Part shown: in pieces, positions 10,407 through 24,190 of the stretch
Numbering within the stretch: the stretch's first letter is position 1
Layout: the number at the start of each line of letters is the position of its first letter
Origin: Acanthosoma haemorrhoidale
Taxonomy: Eukaryota > Arthropoda > Insecta > Hemiptera > Acanthosomatidae
Reading direction: 5' to 3'
Length of the DNA stretch: 64,000 nt
NCBI GenBank assembly: GCA_930367205.1
Contig: OV884009.1
Location: forward strand, 86,573,189 to 86,637,188
Notes under the pieces: generated by a model
The model's input: the letters and a program-made list of their open reading frames with translations, nothing else
The model's database searches: none
What the model was told of the DNA's origin: nothing
Program-made: the position numbers and the translations under genes

Positions 10407-10849
10407 GACCCCACTCAAAATAATAGAAAAAATATTTTATTCACAAAACATTTAGTAACGAACTCATTGGTGAAATATTTAAATTAAATTCTCTGTACAA
10501 TGCTGTCATAAGAACTATCAGGACAATAAATTAGTACAATGCCTAGTTACAGTTTAAATATTGCTCGGGTAAACTAGGTGAGTTATAAATAAAAGGTTCT
10601 GAAATGAACAGGGGTTATTGTTTCCCAGCACTAAAGTCATAAAATAAGTGCAACCTACCTCTTCTCAGGGCCCTGGGAGCTATTTATTAAGTGCGAAACC
10701 AGAACCAAGTCCCAAGGTTTAATATGAGAAAGGGGTTGGTCCACTTTATTGTCGCTTATTTCATTTCCACTTTTGCCTCTCTTTATGTGAACACACTGAA
10801 ATCATAACCGTGGCCCCAACAAATAGATTCATGTTAGTTTCATTAAAAC
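10407..10849. other. No gene seen
   Basis: This is AT-rich sequence between the nested block and the next LINE fragment. I see no coding or repeat signal. Confidence 0.4.
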
Positions 10850-11060
10850 AGATCGAAATTTATTTATTTGCTTGTTCCTTCATATCCCCTTGTATATCCT
10901 CTATTTGCAGTAGAACATATGTCCTGTAGCTTGCCTACATTTTATACAATTTTTAATAATTTTACATTGTGATTGTTACAAAAGTATAATGCACATTATA
11001 CATTCATAGTCATCAAACATGTTTAAAAGTGATGGGGCTCTCCTTATGAATCCTAGACTT
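10850..11060 (-). repeat. J1-type LINE 3'-UTR fragment
   Basis: The reverse strand carries the J1 tail architecture: a degenerate form of the AGGTGA/TCACCT hairpin near 11025-11045 with loop GCCCCA, then a second stem TGTAG/CTACA at about 10923-10937. It is a separate copy abutting the larger minus-strand J1 LINE to its right. Confidence 0.55.
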
Positions 11061-11089
11061 AAAAATCTATATTTATGTAGATCTATATT

Positions 11090-12740
11090 TATTTTTTTCT
11101 TTCATAGCACCTTTAAATTTACAGATAATTATAGATCCTCAGGCGAATCTATTTACAAATTATTTTTGTATTTCCTGTAGCATCGCTACATTATATACAG
11201 GTTTTGTTATTTTATAAAAATTATATAATGAATAAACAAGTATGAAAAATAATTTTCATGTTAAATATATTAATTATATACATTATACGTGACTGGACTA
11301 AACTGACTAATAAAGGTGATGGCGCTCACCTTTTTGATTCTATATATATTTTTTTTTTCTAAGCTCTCTAGTTAGAAATTCAGGATGAGGGAAAAATATA
11401 GAATATTTAGGTTAATCGGATCCGTGTACTAGGAGTACCTGCTTGAAGGTGGTGTGAGAGGATTAAGGGGTGTGGGAAGCCTCGGTGGAGGTTGGTTGTC
11501 TCCGTACAGTGGTGAGAGTCCACTGGTAGCTGGGCCTAGAGTCTCTCTAGGCATGTAGTGTATTTAGTCTGATTTTAGTGATGGGTGCCCCTTAGAGGCT
11601 TGTTGTTGGTGGGCTTAGTGCCGTTATGTCCACCATTTCCTCGATCTTGTGAGTTGCCATCGTGCCGGTAGCGGTGGTGGTGTCATGTCTTTGAATAGAG
11701 GGTTTAGACTGTTCATTCATCGAGTCGAAGAACTTGATGTTTCTTCTTTTGATGACGTCGGTGATGATGGGGAGCTCGAACTTTTCGTGCATGTCGGAAG
11801 CCTGCAGGATCTTGTTCTGGAAGCTCTGGAGTCGAGTTATGGTGCTGGCATGTAGGAATCTAAAGAGTGGTGTCCCAAACAGTAGAGCTGGCCTCAGGAC
11901 GCTCTTGTATATTAATAGTTTCAGTTGAAGGGATATGGCCTGGCTTGTGATGAGATGCGAGAGTAGTAAGTTCTGCGTACTCGTTTCAATTTCTTCTGCA
12001 AATGTGTGCCGAACGTCATGTGTCTACCTAGGTTGATGCCTAGGTAGCAGATGCTGTTGGCAAGTTTACATTGAGTCCCGTCTATGGTGAAGCTGGGTGG
12101 ACGCTTTCTTTTCCCATGCTGGAAAGAGAAGATGATTCCCTGAGTCTTGTCTGGGTTCACTTGAATGTGGACAGCTCGCAACCTGTCGGCGATTAATTGA
12201 CTGGCACCCTCTGCAGCCTTTAGAGCTTTCGCTGGGTTGAGGTTGGTGCTGTAGACCCCTATATCGTCCGCATATGCCACTACCTCACAATTGGAGTATG
12301 ATGCTCCTACTATGTGCGCGGTGTATATGTTGAAGAGGAGGGGTCCCAGCACCGACCCTTGGGGAACTCCGACAACGAAATCTCTTCTGGTGGTTAATAC
12401 GGCTCCTATTCGCACAGAAAATGTTCTGCCTGCTAGGTAGGAGAACAGTATGTTCTGGAGTTGTGCAGGAAATTATGGAGAGTACGGTGATCTACGGAGT
12501 CAAATGCCTTCGTGCAGTCAAGGGAGATCATCGCAGTGACTCTGTTGCGGCGTATGTTCGTTGCAACGTGCCGCTGCAGTTTCACGAGATTACAGTCAGA
12601 GCTGAGTTCTTTAGTGAAGCCGGTCTGTTGAGGTGGTATGATGTCTTGGGCGTCACAGTGTCTAGTGAGATGGTCATAGAGAATCCTCTCGTATATTTTT
12701 GACAATTGGGTCAGCAGACTGATTGGCCTGTAGTGAGCTT
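11090..12740 (-). mobile_element. J1-family Jockey-clade LINE, minus strand
   Basis: The element runs from about 12740 (coding begins with YRPISLLTQLSKIYERIL) down to a 3' tail near 11090. The tail has a perfect 8-bp hairpin, AAAGGTGA/TCACCTTT with loop GCGCCA, at 11312-11333, and a second stem TGTAGC/GCTACA at about 11178-11192. It closely matches the plus-strand tail fragment at 26459-26660. The element is 5'-truncated and its coding region is broken. Confidence 0.8.
11592..12738 (-). pseudogene. J1 LINE reverse transcriptase (broken)
   Basis: On the reverse strand the first piece (12705-12433) contains QQTGFTKELSSDCNLVKLQ and MISLDCTKAFDSVDH (motif A). After a frame break the second piece (12415-11921) has VVGVPQGSVLGPLLFNIY (motif B) and YADDIGVYS (motif C), then GINLGRHMTFGTHLQKKLKR. 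A third piece (11792-11592) has the C-terminal HEKFELPIITDVIKRRNIKF. The order is that of a Jockey-clade reverse transcriptase, and the copy is clearly inactive. It is related to 1-1053, which shares DIIPP-QTGF and the same C-terminal pattern. Confidence 0.85.
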
Positions 12741-14124
<1,384 letters not shown>

Positions 14125-14968
14125 TACAATCTGCCTTTTTTTATTAGGCAATAAGTAATTAAGATAAATTCTCTCATTCAGACCATATTTACAATTCATC
14201 ATTCACTTGCTCATTCATACAATATTTACAGACAGCCCAGAGACCTCCCACATCCACATGCGAAAGAGAAAGCGGAGTCTTGGGAAGTCCCCTACGCTCC
14301 TCCGTCAGCCGCGTCGCCGGATACGAGCCAGTGGAGGCTGACCAAGAGCGCGAGAGCCACAGACGCTCAGGACATGGTTTATAGCAGGTCACGAGGTCAC
14401 TGCTGTTTCAGTTTCCAAGAAGGATTATAGGGATGAGTGGTGCAGTGCAATGACTGTGCTACAGGATTAGGTTGGTTGGAAAGGCTACTGTGGAATTTTA
14501 TAAACTTGGAAGGGATGAGTTCAAGAATGTAGGGTATATTAAGATCGTTGCTGACGTAATAAGGGGCATTTACTATTGTTCTCAGGACTTTTGATTGAAA
14601 GGATTGGATACACTTGATGTTCGACTTTTTTGCTGTCCCCCATAGCTCTATTCCGTATGTCCAGATTGGCTTAGGTATAACTTTGTAGATTAGTAATTAA
14701 TTTTCTATTGGGAGATGGGATGTCCTTTGAAGTAGTCTATACAGTTGCCCAAAGCGTCTGTTTAGTTCTTGTCTTTTTAGTCTCGTATGTGGATTCCAGG
14801 TCAGTCGTTTGTCAAGATGGACCCTAAGTACCGTACTGTCTCGGATACAGGGAGAGGAATAGAATTAAAATAAACTAGTGGACAAGACAAGAAAGGGTGA
14901 AAGTAATGTGGGAACATTTTGCTTCATTAACTTTGATTAGCCATTGGTTGCACCAATACTTGATTTTA
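14125..14968 (-). mobile_element. J2 LINE 3' fragment, minus strand
   Basis: The reverse complement matches the last 600 coding bases and the 3' untranslated region of the LINE at 9540-10310. It includes the segments encoding IWTYGIELWGTAKKSNIKRIQ-like and NAPYYVSN sequence and the tail motif GGCAGATTGTAA near 14125-14140. It is 5'-truncated at about 14968 and broken by stops and small indels. A frame at 14189-14392 is a shadow of the untranslated region. Confidence 0.8.
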
Positions 14969-16561
14969 CAGCTTTAAGTAAATATTCTCCCATAGCTTGG
15001 GGCACATCAACGAACGTAAGATATAGGAAAGGTAAAATTCTGGGAGTGAAAAATTGAAACCATTATGGATCTTTGAACCGTTGTCTCCTGGCGTGCTCAT
15101 GTAGAACGTTAACAGTAAAAATGCCTTCTTTAAGTTTTTAACATTTTTATGTTTACATGTTATTAACAAAGAAACAAATTAAAATTGATACAGCAAATTA
15201 TTTGTCACTAAAAAATATAGCTAAAAATCAGGTCAAGTGTGATGAATTACCCAATTAAGGAGGGCTTCTTTGTGGTAGTGAAAACGATTTTATTGACAGT
15301 TTTTCGAATTTTTGAAATAATATTCTACTAATATTCCCCACAAATAATACATATTATTAATAAGCAATAATTAATTTAAAATATTTTTTTAATTGAAATT
15401 ATTTTGTAAATAATTGACTTTTCAGCATTTTTCAGAAGGTAACCTGTAATATTATAGTAACTGATCTAGGTATAATAGTAAATATTACTTTTAGCCTATC
15501 TGTAATTTTCATCCAAAAGGTGATTCACTAGTAAGGTTGGTAAAATCAAATCAAATATGTTTTTTTCAAATATACAGATCAGTATTTTCACAGTAAAATA
15601 TCTGCTAGATAAAAATAATAAAGAAATTACTGAAGTAAGTCCGACTTTGCTGTGGGCGTTACGTCGAACTCCCCTTCTTCAGACAGCTCCTCCAAGTCAA
15701 TAAGTACCCTCCATTTTTCTGTAACTCTTGGGCGGTAGATATTAAACGTTATTTCCTTAAACGTCGTTATTTCCGAGCCTCAAGGGAGAGAAATATTTCC
15801 ATTCGTGTCCTGAATCGTTTAATGTCATTCTGCCTGTATGTTCTAGAGATTATAAAGGTATTTTTCATTTAGTTACGTTAATATTTATTAAATATCACGG
15901 GAAAATGGGAAAAAAATAAAATGTAAAAAAGTTTTGCTAATTTTTGAGATTTAGCTCAGATGCTATTAAAGATTTATAGATTTGGGTTCCCTGGTTTAAC
16001 AAGGCATTTAAGACTCTAACACAGAAAAAATTTCTAAGATAATCTAAAAAATAAAATTTTTCGAGCATACAGTAGAAAATGGAGTATTCAAACCGTCCAA
16101 GCCAGTTTCAATTTTTTTAAACATATATATATAATCATGTTTCAGTTATTTAAAATTATTGTTATTTTTAGAAAATACGGTTTTTAGTGACCGAGATGGC
16201 TTGACAAATAAAATGAGCTTATACACACGATATATATAAACACAATACCTGTTTATTAACTTTACCATCGAAACTAGCGATTGTTTCAGAAACGTGATAT
16301 TTTTCGTGGAAATTCTATTTGACGCACCATGCTAAAAATAAAAGCAATCCGAAGAAAACATTACTTGTTTTTTCATTATTCAATCGTTTTTTTTACATCA
16401 AATATGGAATAAATTGTATTTTTTTTGTGTATATTTACGAACTAAAGGGTGTAGAAAGCATATAGAGGCTCATGAGGATTGCGACTGTTAAACAAAGATA
16501 AACGTTATACGTATCTTATAGGCTCTATTTAAAATTGGCCTTAATAATTCTATATACAGGC
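14969..16561. other. No gene seen
   Basis: This is an AT-rich stretch of about 1.6 kb with short frames only. I recognise no repeat family or exon. Confidence 0.4.
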
Positions 16562-17612
16562 TGTAGCGACCGCTAACTACATAAGATAAATCACCCTATA
16601 CTCTATTGTGTATATATTGTAAGCAAACGTAAATAGCATGAACTAAATGTATTATAGACAAATGTAAATAACATGAACAAATATAAATCATTGTAAATGT
16701 GGTAAGCAATAAAAAAGGCGGGGGCCAAATAGTCACAAGACATGGGTCACCAGCTGTCAGTCGCAGGTACCTCACCATATGAGGGAACCCGCAGGTCTTA
16801 AGCAACCCTTCGCAGACTCTTCCAGGGGACAGGGCTGGCCGGGTAATTAGGCGTCGGTCGCGGTACCTCACCACAAGAGGGAAACGACCGCAGGCCTAAG
16901 CAACCCTTGCCAGCCTCTCCCAGTAGACAAGGCTGGGTAGGGTACTTGAGCAGTATGGTAACTAATGTATGGTAACTTAAAATAATAAAAACAAATTAAA
17001 TATCACAAAGAAATGTTGACGTTATAATATACGATGGGAATTAGAAAAGTTAACTTTTTGTTATAAATGTATTTGACAATTTTCAAGCTCATTTAGCAAT
17101 AATTTAATAAATAACATCCTTATTATGATAATCAAGAACTTAATAAAAATTAACAATATGTTTTCAACCTTGCTTAATTAATCTGTGTGGTTGGATAAAT
17201 TCCTTAAGCATTATAAAATTCAATATATCATTGAAGTATATTCCATTCTAAAATTAAATATACCATTGAGTCAAATTCCATTGGACCGCATGCACATATT
17301 TGTGTCTTAACATATGGCCATATGGAGCTCATGCGCCATATGGGTAGGGCGGGCTCCTAGCCCTGTAAATCAGTCTCTCGTGACCTCTATTCGTTGACGA
17401 GTGGCTTCCGCTCGAACTCCGAAAACTTGACTGATTCTTTATGGAAAACCTCTGTACCTCTTCTGCATTGTCAGGGCACATACCTATCAAAAATGGAGTC
17501 AGATAGTAACGCCGTCATGAAACGATTATCCAGGTTATAAACTCAAGCAAGCCCTCACTTGTCACCAGGGGCTAGGGTAAACCGGCACCCCTCCTTGTGA
17601 CGACCCGACACA
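16562..17612 (+). repeat. LTR-like dispersed repeat, second copy (uninterrupted at the LINE site)
   Basis: It begins TGTAGCGACCGCTAACTAC and ends TGACGACCCGACACA, matching the split copy at 2997-3819 plus 10341-10406. The middle differs: tandem-like variants of 'ggtacctcaccat' occur at about 16760-16880, and 16940-17330 holds unrelated AT-rich sequence in place of part of the first copy. At 17533-17544 GGTTATAAACTC is present once, which is the empty version of the LINE target. Confidence 0.65.
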
Positions 17613-19434
17613 GACCTTTGGCTTTCCTAAAAGAAAAACAAAAGATTAAAAAACATCATAGTTCGGTAATTTTTTTTTCCCCCGATGTCAGAGCAAACAA
17701 CATTGAAAATAGCGAAAGAGCTAGAAAGAGGAGGGAGAAGGGCAGATAAAAAGGAGCAGAAGGATGAAGATTAGTATTGCCGTATATAGATACATAAAGA
17801 ACATGAACTCCCCCAAGCACCGACCCCGCACGTTATACGTATGGATTTGTATTATAAATATTACAAAATTGGGCCATTAGTTAATATTAAAAACAAATTA
17901 CAGTTTCTTAAAGTAGCTAAAATTGTTATTTAACACTTCATATCAAACTGGCAAATCTCATATTACCGTCATAACCAACCATTTACGGTCTACCATTGAC
18001 GATTCCCAACCTCATCAAAAGTAGGTATATCAACTATTCACAAGAACAGTAGAGCTACAACAGAAATATGAATAAATGCACTAAAGCAATATCCAAGGAT
18101 AAGCTGTTCTCAATTTGTATGCTGATTACTGCTCGATGCCAATCACGCCCTCTGTCCAGTATACGGATCCGCTCAGCTGTGCATAATCATTCTTCGATTC
18201 CCATAAAAACTGTAATGGAAATCATTAATGCACTCTATTTTAAAATCAAATGAGGGATAATATTTCCATGCCGATTCTGCTAAAAGCCAGATGTTCATTA
18301 AGTGGTTCGAGTTAAAACGTAAATCCCTCGTCAAGATCCATTTACATAAATTGTTTTTGTTTATATTTCAGTAATTTATGGATAATTTTATTTTGTTTGT
18401 ATAAGCTCTTCTCGGGAATCGAGACACTTTAATATAATATTATATTTTAACCTAGACAAATACAACATGATTTGGAATGTCGTGGAATATAGTTTAAAAA
18501 TGAACTATTTTTTCCGACCTCGAAGAGATAGTAAGTTTTGAGTCAATCTTCTTTTGTAAGTCTCTTTCACACCTGTCTGTATCTATAGCGGTCCAAATGA
18601 TTATTTGCTCCCCGATGGTTGATATGAAATTATGGAAAATCTTAACTACTTATAATAATAAAATAATGCCACTTATTTACGGCAAAGAAACAGAAAATTC
18701 AATGATTTTCCAAAATATAGTATTTTGATAGCCAATAAATCGATCTGCCCGTCCAACACGATTGAACAATGTTTTTTTTTTTAACTTAATATTCGTTCAA
18801 AAGTCGTTTTAATGTAGCTAGTGAGGTTGAACAAATAAAACGAAACATTTATTGGCAAATGTATAGGGTTGCCTTTTCACAAGGTTTTGAATGACATGTC
18901 CAGGCACACCACCAGATTCTTTCTTCGCGATCTTTAAATGTTTAGTGATATTGAAAATATGCATTCCGAAATTTCTCTCTACAATAAAAAAAGGTTTTTA
19001 ATCAGTATACCCAATGAATTTCTAAATGACGAGAGGGAAATCAAAATCGAAAGTAATGTGGTTTCTATGTCGAACCTAGTCAACAGAGCTCTGATCTAGA
19101 CAAAAAGTTTAAATTCTTCCTTCGTTAATTTTACTTTTATTCAATGTTTACACATTTTATTTATTTTTTTATTGAACTTCTTTTATTTCTAAAAATGTGT
19201 TAGACCCACTTCGAATCACGGAAAAACGAGGGGGGAAAAGCTAGCAGGGAGGGAAGCCCTCTAATATTGAAAAAAATTAGCTTCTCATGTCCTAAGGTCA
19301 TAGCCACAAATGTTTATGAAAATAATTCATTGTAACTAAAGATATACAAGTCAAATGTGATAGAGAAACTAATATATTTTACCTTTATCCCACATCTTGT
19401 AGCGTATCCAAATTGGATTAATTGTAAATAAGTA
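17613..19434. other. No gene seen
   Basis: AT-rich sequence. The longest frame (18068-18253) has no recognisable similarity and I do not call it. Confidence 0.4.
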
Positions 19435-19976
19435 CAACATTATATTTAACTATCTCGTTTCAATTGCAAATACAAATCCACGAAACCAGGACCCCAAAGC
19501 ACTGGTTCACTCATTTCAATATCTGCTTCTAACTCGTCTTTCCACTAACCATATACACGTCCTTGTTCATATTCCCCGAGAACTTCTTGACGCTTCTTGA
19601 ATTGCTTTAAAAAGTTCAGGACGGTTGAATAATTTTCAAAACGGATATCGTATAATAGACAGATGACGAATGACACTCAAATTAAAATCTGGAAATACTA
19701 AATCCCGCCTTTCCCACCTTGATTTCCCATCCCACAAATCTTCCTCCTTCATCCGTCCATTCCCTGCCACAAACCTTTGTAGCTCTATTCCCGCTAATAC
19801 TCGTCGTTCATAAACTTCTTTAAATCTAGACTTTATTAGTTTATTATCTCTTTCCAATCTAACAGTTCGTAATTCGCTGAGTACGTCCCCGACTTCTGAA
19901 GAGAGTGGACGTGTGCTGGTGCTCCTGCGGATTATCCCCACCACACTTACTGCACTTTCTTCAGTCTATTCGGTCT
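19435..19976 (-). repeat. 541-bp inverted repeat, left arm
   Basis: The reverse complement is nearly identical to 21340-21880. It keeps an open frame of about 100 codons (19944 to 19636) containing RRSTSTRPLSSEVGDVL and KSRFKEVYERRVLAG. There is no ATG at the frame start. After its stop, a further coding-like stretch (KQFKKRQEVLGEYEQGRVYG in one frame) is present in both arms. I do not recognise the protein. It looks like part of a gene or cDNA copied twice. Confidence 0.75.
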
Positions 19977-20414
19977 TAAGTGCTCCTGCTGTGGGCGAAC
20001 TGGTGGCTGGCGGCGAGCTCCGCTCTCAGTCCCGACCATATATCCGACCCCGTCGGATTAAGGGACTTAGAGTTTTATGGTAAATAGTGGAGTTTTTTTT
20101 AGCTATTATTTTTATTTTTGGACTTTTTTGAAAAAAATTTTTTGTTTTTGTACTGGGCAGTGCCAGACTTAATTTTGTTTATATAAATTTTTTTCATAGC
20201 CCAGTGGATCCGTGGTAAGTAGGCTTTTAGTTCATTTTTTAGCGTGTAAGTTATTTCTTTCTCTACCCTCTTTCTTCCAAGTTGGAAGAAAGAGGCATTA
20301 TTGATTGTAAGCCCCGTCTTTCAGTGCATCCTCTAGGTAGGGACATGCCCGGAAGCCTGGGGTCCCCTGGTAGGGATGAATTAGGCGCAACCTCCCTGGA
20401 GGGAGCCCGGGTGG

Positions 20415-21330
20415 GTGGTGGCTAGTCCACTTTTGCAATCCTGCAGGTTTCCTTCCCTGCAGGATGTTAGGGTCCTATCACAGGAAACTCGCCCGAAAAG
20501 GAAAAGGGCAGAGGAGGACGCCGACTTCCCGGAGTACTCGACGAAGACCTCCCTCCTTCAACGAGCTATGGAAGTAAGAGACGGCCTGGGACGTCTTGTA
20601 GCTGAACTGCGGGACAGGAAGGTAACCAAGAAGAATCAGGAGCGTATATGCAGAAAGGTGGGAGGGCTGGTTGACGACCTAGGTAAGGTCGTCATCGAAA
20701 ATGAAAGGCTATTGACGATGGTCCGCCAGCCCGCTGAAATAACCGCCCTGCTCCTGGAGAGCTTAAAGGACAAGCCGTCATCCTGTCCCGTAACCCAAAG
20801 GAGCTCGAGACTGGGCAAAGACGAGATCCAGAAGTTGCTGGACATGACAGTCATGAGAGCTACCCAGGCCGTCATGGAAGATGGAGGCCTTATACAGGCC
20901 ACTAGGGTGGCCGAAACAGTTACCTCCATGGTGGAGGGACAGACTCTGGCGCTCATGGATGAGGGCACAGAAGAGATCCAGAAGGTGGTCGACTCCATCG
21001 ACCAGAAGTTGTCCGAGCGACCAGAGGACCGGGGACTTCCAATCACATCGAGACCCCAAAGCCCCAGAGGAAGAGGCCTAAAGTGAAGAGACCCCTCCCC
21101 TCGACTAGCTGGGCTGCGGTGGTGGCAGCTAGCCCTGTAGCTGCACCGCCACCGCTAAGAAGACCTAATGTCCCCGCCCCGGTTGAGACAGAGGTCCCCC
21201 TAACCACGGAAGACGAAGATGGATACGCCACGATCGGAGGATAATGAGAGGCACGAAGGCCGGGGAGCTCCTTGTGGAGACCCCAAACATGGAGGAGGCG
21301 GTGAGGCTCCTCCAAGCTACAAAGACGTAA
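20415..21330 (+). pseudogene. LINE ORF1 (gag-like), frameshifted
   Basis: The first frame (20415-21086) begins only with GTG codons; the first ATG is near 20569. It encodes a charged, probably helical protein with KRKRAEED, RVAETVTSMVEGQTLAL and EEIQKVVDSIDQKL. Near 21050 the likely frame moves by one base and continues through an alanine/proline-rich linker (WAAVVAASPVAAPPP). After about 21240 it moves again to LVETPNMEEAVRLLQATKT, a pattern I associate with the segment before the zinc knuckles of LINE ORF1 proteins. The knuckles themselves are missing because the 541-bp segment starts at 21340. ORF1 would bind element RNA; this copy cannot. Confidence 0.5.
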
Positions 21331-21339
21331 GGAGGCAGA

Positions 21340-21880
21340 AGACCGAATGGACTGAAGAAAGTGCAGTAAATGGGGTGGGGATAATCCGCAGGAGCACCAG
21401 CACACGTCCACTCTCTTCAGAAGTCGGGGACGTACTCAGCGAATTACGAACTGTTAGATTGGAAAGAGATAATAAACTAATCAAGTCTAGATTTAAAGAA
21501 GTTTATGAACGACGAGTATTAGCGGGAATAGAGCTACAAAGGTTTGTGGCAGGGAATGAACGGATGAAGGAGGAATATTTGTGGGATGGGAAATCAAGGT
21601 GGGAAAGGCGGGATTTAGTATTTCCAGATTTTAATTTGAGTGTCATTCGTCATCTGTCTATTACACGATATCCGTTTTAAAAATTATTCAACCGTCCTCT
21701 ACTTTTTAAAGCAATTCAAGAAGCGTCAAGAAGTTCTCGGGGAATATGAACAAGGACGTGTATATGGTTAGTGGAAAGACGAGTTAGAAGCAGATATTGC
21801 AATGAGTGAACCAGTGCTTTGGGTCCTGGTTTCGTGGATTTGTATTGCCAATTGAAACGAGATAGTTAAATATAATGTTG
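21340..21880 (+). repeat. 541-bp inverted repeat, right arm
   Basis: Near-identical reverse complement of 19435-19976. The translated frames differ at only three places that I can see (E for G, Y for D, T for I). Similarity begins at AGACCGAAT and ends at ATAATGTTG. The spacer between the arms is 1363 bp, so the locus could fold into a long hairpin. Confidence 0.8.
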
Positions 21881-22578
21881 AATAATGCCGTCATGCCGTC
21901 GCTGGTGAATGACGAAGCAAGATACACCGCGTTCTGCAGATTCGTGGGGGAGTGGAAAATGGTTCAAGGCCCTGGGCACTTCACTATATCCAGGGGGGTG
22001 GCGCGGGGTGAGCAGCCGTGTCTTCGGGAAGGCTCACCCGAAGCCAACGATGTATCGCCGGTTCCAGAGGAGTCACTGTAAATATGTATATATAGATATA
22101 AGGTAGGACTGAGAAGTATATGGTATAGACATAAGTTTAGTTATAGGGGGATGGAGGATGCACACCCCATGTAAATATAGTTTTAAGTATAGGTAGAACA
22201 CGGATCCAAAATTGTAAATAGTATTAAGATAACTAGCTATAACGAAAATAATATTAAAAAAAAAAAAAATATATATATAGTATATATAGCTACTTTAGGA
22301 TTTGTAAATATATTATTAGAGGTGTTTCTTTTGTTTCTTTTCTCTTTACTTTAGTTTTGTGTTTTCTTCTTTCTTTTTATATAGTATTATCATGTGTTTT
22401 TTTATAGAATAAATGGAACAAAACAGAATAACCGAAGGTGCGCTGACCGGTGCAACAATCCCATTGCACCGAAATACGCGCACCACAGGCTATGTAACCC
22501 CACGAGCCCGGGCTTGTGGGGCAAGCCCGTTTGAGGCTCAGCCTCAGGTAGGGCGGGGGAAAAAAAAAAAAAAAAAAA

Positions 22579-23065
22579 GTTTGTAATTCGCTATTGTTGA
22601 CATTTTACCTTTCACATTCTCTTCTACCTTGAAATAATTCCTATTTTTTCTCCGTTCAAACTATCTTCAAATGTCATTCACTTCCACTCATTTACGTTAG
22701 TTTATTTCAATGTTATGCGGTTGGTTATTTGTATTCATTACATATGTACTTCCGTTCATTATTTATAAAGTAATCACATCACTGTAATGTTATATGTTTT
22801 TTCCTATGTTATCAGCTAGGCATAGGTTTTTTGTTCTTTTGTGTTATACTAAAGTAACTATGTCCCAGAATAAAGTGTTTTTTTCATTTTATTTCACTCC
22901 GTAGCCTAATGAAATCGCAGCATCTCGGAACCGTGCTGGGCGAATAAGTTTTGCTAGGGAGGAAAGGTGACAGATGTGTGTAGTGGTGCTAAGAAAGGGA
23001 CAGCGGGCCAGAGACGGAGCTCCAAGGCCAGCCGACACAGTCACCATTGACTGGTTTTATTGCAG
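22579..23065. other. No certain gene; sequence upstream of a candidate exon
   Basis: An AATAAAG and a T-rich tract lie at about 22869-22895. A short open stretch after GCAG at about 22919 could be an exon, but its phase does not fit the next one, so I leave it uncalled. Confidence 0.3.
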
Positions 23066-23185
23066 GCTAAAGGTGTGCTTCCATTGTCCTCTGGCCAGTC
23101 TCAGGGATGTCGGCCCTCCGATGACATCAGCAATAGCTTATGCCACATTGTGCAGTCACTCTCTCTGACATCCCCTCAGAACCAG
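23066..23185 (+). CDS. Candidate internal exon of an unknown host gene
   Basis: This 120-base segment is open for exactly 40 codons. It is preceded by a good acceptor (TTTTATTGCAG) and followed by a good donor (CAG|GTATGT). It starts and ends in phase 0. The peptide begins AKGVLPLSSGQSQG and ends VQSLSLTSPQNQ; it is serine/glutamine-rich and I do not recognise it. GC content is higher than in the surroundings. A further small acceptor-donor pair at 23513-23545 would, in the same phase, read E then stop, so the protein might end there. Flanking exons were not identified, and a chance coincidence of signals cannot be excluded. Confidence 0.4.
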
Positions 23186-24190
23186 GTATGTACTTCATTC
23201 ACTTAGAGGCTCCATGAGTGCATGTGCGTTCTGCGGAAGTGTTAGTAAGAGCCCTAGGGATCTGAGTCAACAATGTTCACTTGGACTCTTCTTCATTCGA
23301 TAGAGTTATCTTTATGTGTGCAGATGCATATTTGTACAAATTTACCACTATTTTCCAATGTAATTAGATAACTTTACTAACACACAAAGTTCCTTTTGTA
23401 TGTGTGTTCTCTAAGCGATTAGAATGAGGTGCAATAAATATAATTTCTGTGTTCGAAACTATTTTCAATTAAATTTTTATTCACCCAAATTGCCATAATC
23501 ACCGTCTTTCAGGAATAACTGGTTGGCTGGAGAACCGTTTTCCAGGTAAATTTGGGGTTACTTTGACCGCGGGAGAAGGTTTAGTTATTTAGTAGAGTTG
23601 GAATTTTTATTGTGCAAATTCTCAGCTTTCGTAACTTAAACTTCTTATTCCTAGAAGTCATCTTGGCCATAACATTTGACTCTCCGGTCGGAATCGAGTC
23701 TATCTGAAATCCTAATGTATATTTAACCCCTCGCTTATAAGTATTATGATAAAGAAAAAAACCCGGAAAAAAGTGAGAATCACTCTGAGCGATCATATGT
23801 TCTACGCCTCTGAAGTGATGAAACCTGTTTTTTATTTCGGGAATTATTAACAGAAAATTTAAGCATGAAATAATTAGCGCGGGGAGAGAGTAGTGTAAAG
23901 ACGTAGGAGCCAAAGAACCATCCCGTAACCGTATCCAAAAAGTGGCAGTAAGGTTAGCTCTTATGGTAAGGCCACCACATCTCAAGTCTTCTCGAAATGC
24001 AAGTTTGCTATTATCCTGGAATGCACAAAAGGTATTGAGATGGTGGAATACATTAAACAAATTTCAGAAATAACCCAAAACGATGAAATTTGTTTTCATA
24101 TTTGCAATATAATCGATTGGGCACTTCATTACTAAACAAATTGGTGACCATCTATTCGATGGTGACAGGAAAATCTACATTCGAGACAGA
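23186..24190. other. No certain gene
   Basis: Contains a 159-codon minus-strand frame (24060-23581) with no recognisable domain and no supporting splice sites; I do not call it. The rest is AT-rich. Confidence 0.35.

Larger units (their letters stand above)
19977..22578 (+). mobile_element. LINE with damaged ORF1 and polyA tail, carrying a foreign segment
   Basis: A GC-richer block contains a gag-like ORF1 (20415-21330, two frame changes), then the right arm of the 541-bp inverted repeat in place of the rest of the coding region. A 3' end follows (21881-22560) with compact hairpins: CCCCAC...GTGGGG around 22498-22521 and GAGGC-TCA-GCCTC near 22533-22545. An A tract ends it at 22560-22578. 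The layout suggests a non-LTR element that lost most of ORF2. The clade (R1- or I-like) is a guess; the exact left end was not determined. Confidence 0.55.

Noticed and set aside
23581..24060. 159-codon minus-strand frame
   Set aside because: No domain, no codon pattern or splice context I can support; composition is compatible with chance in AT-rich DNA.
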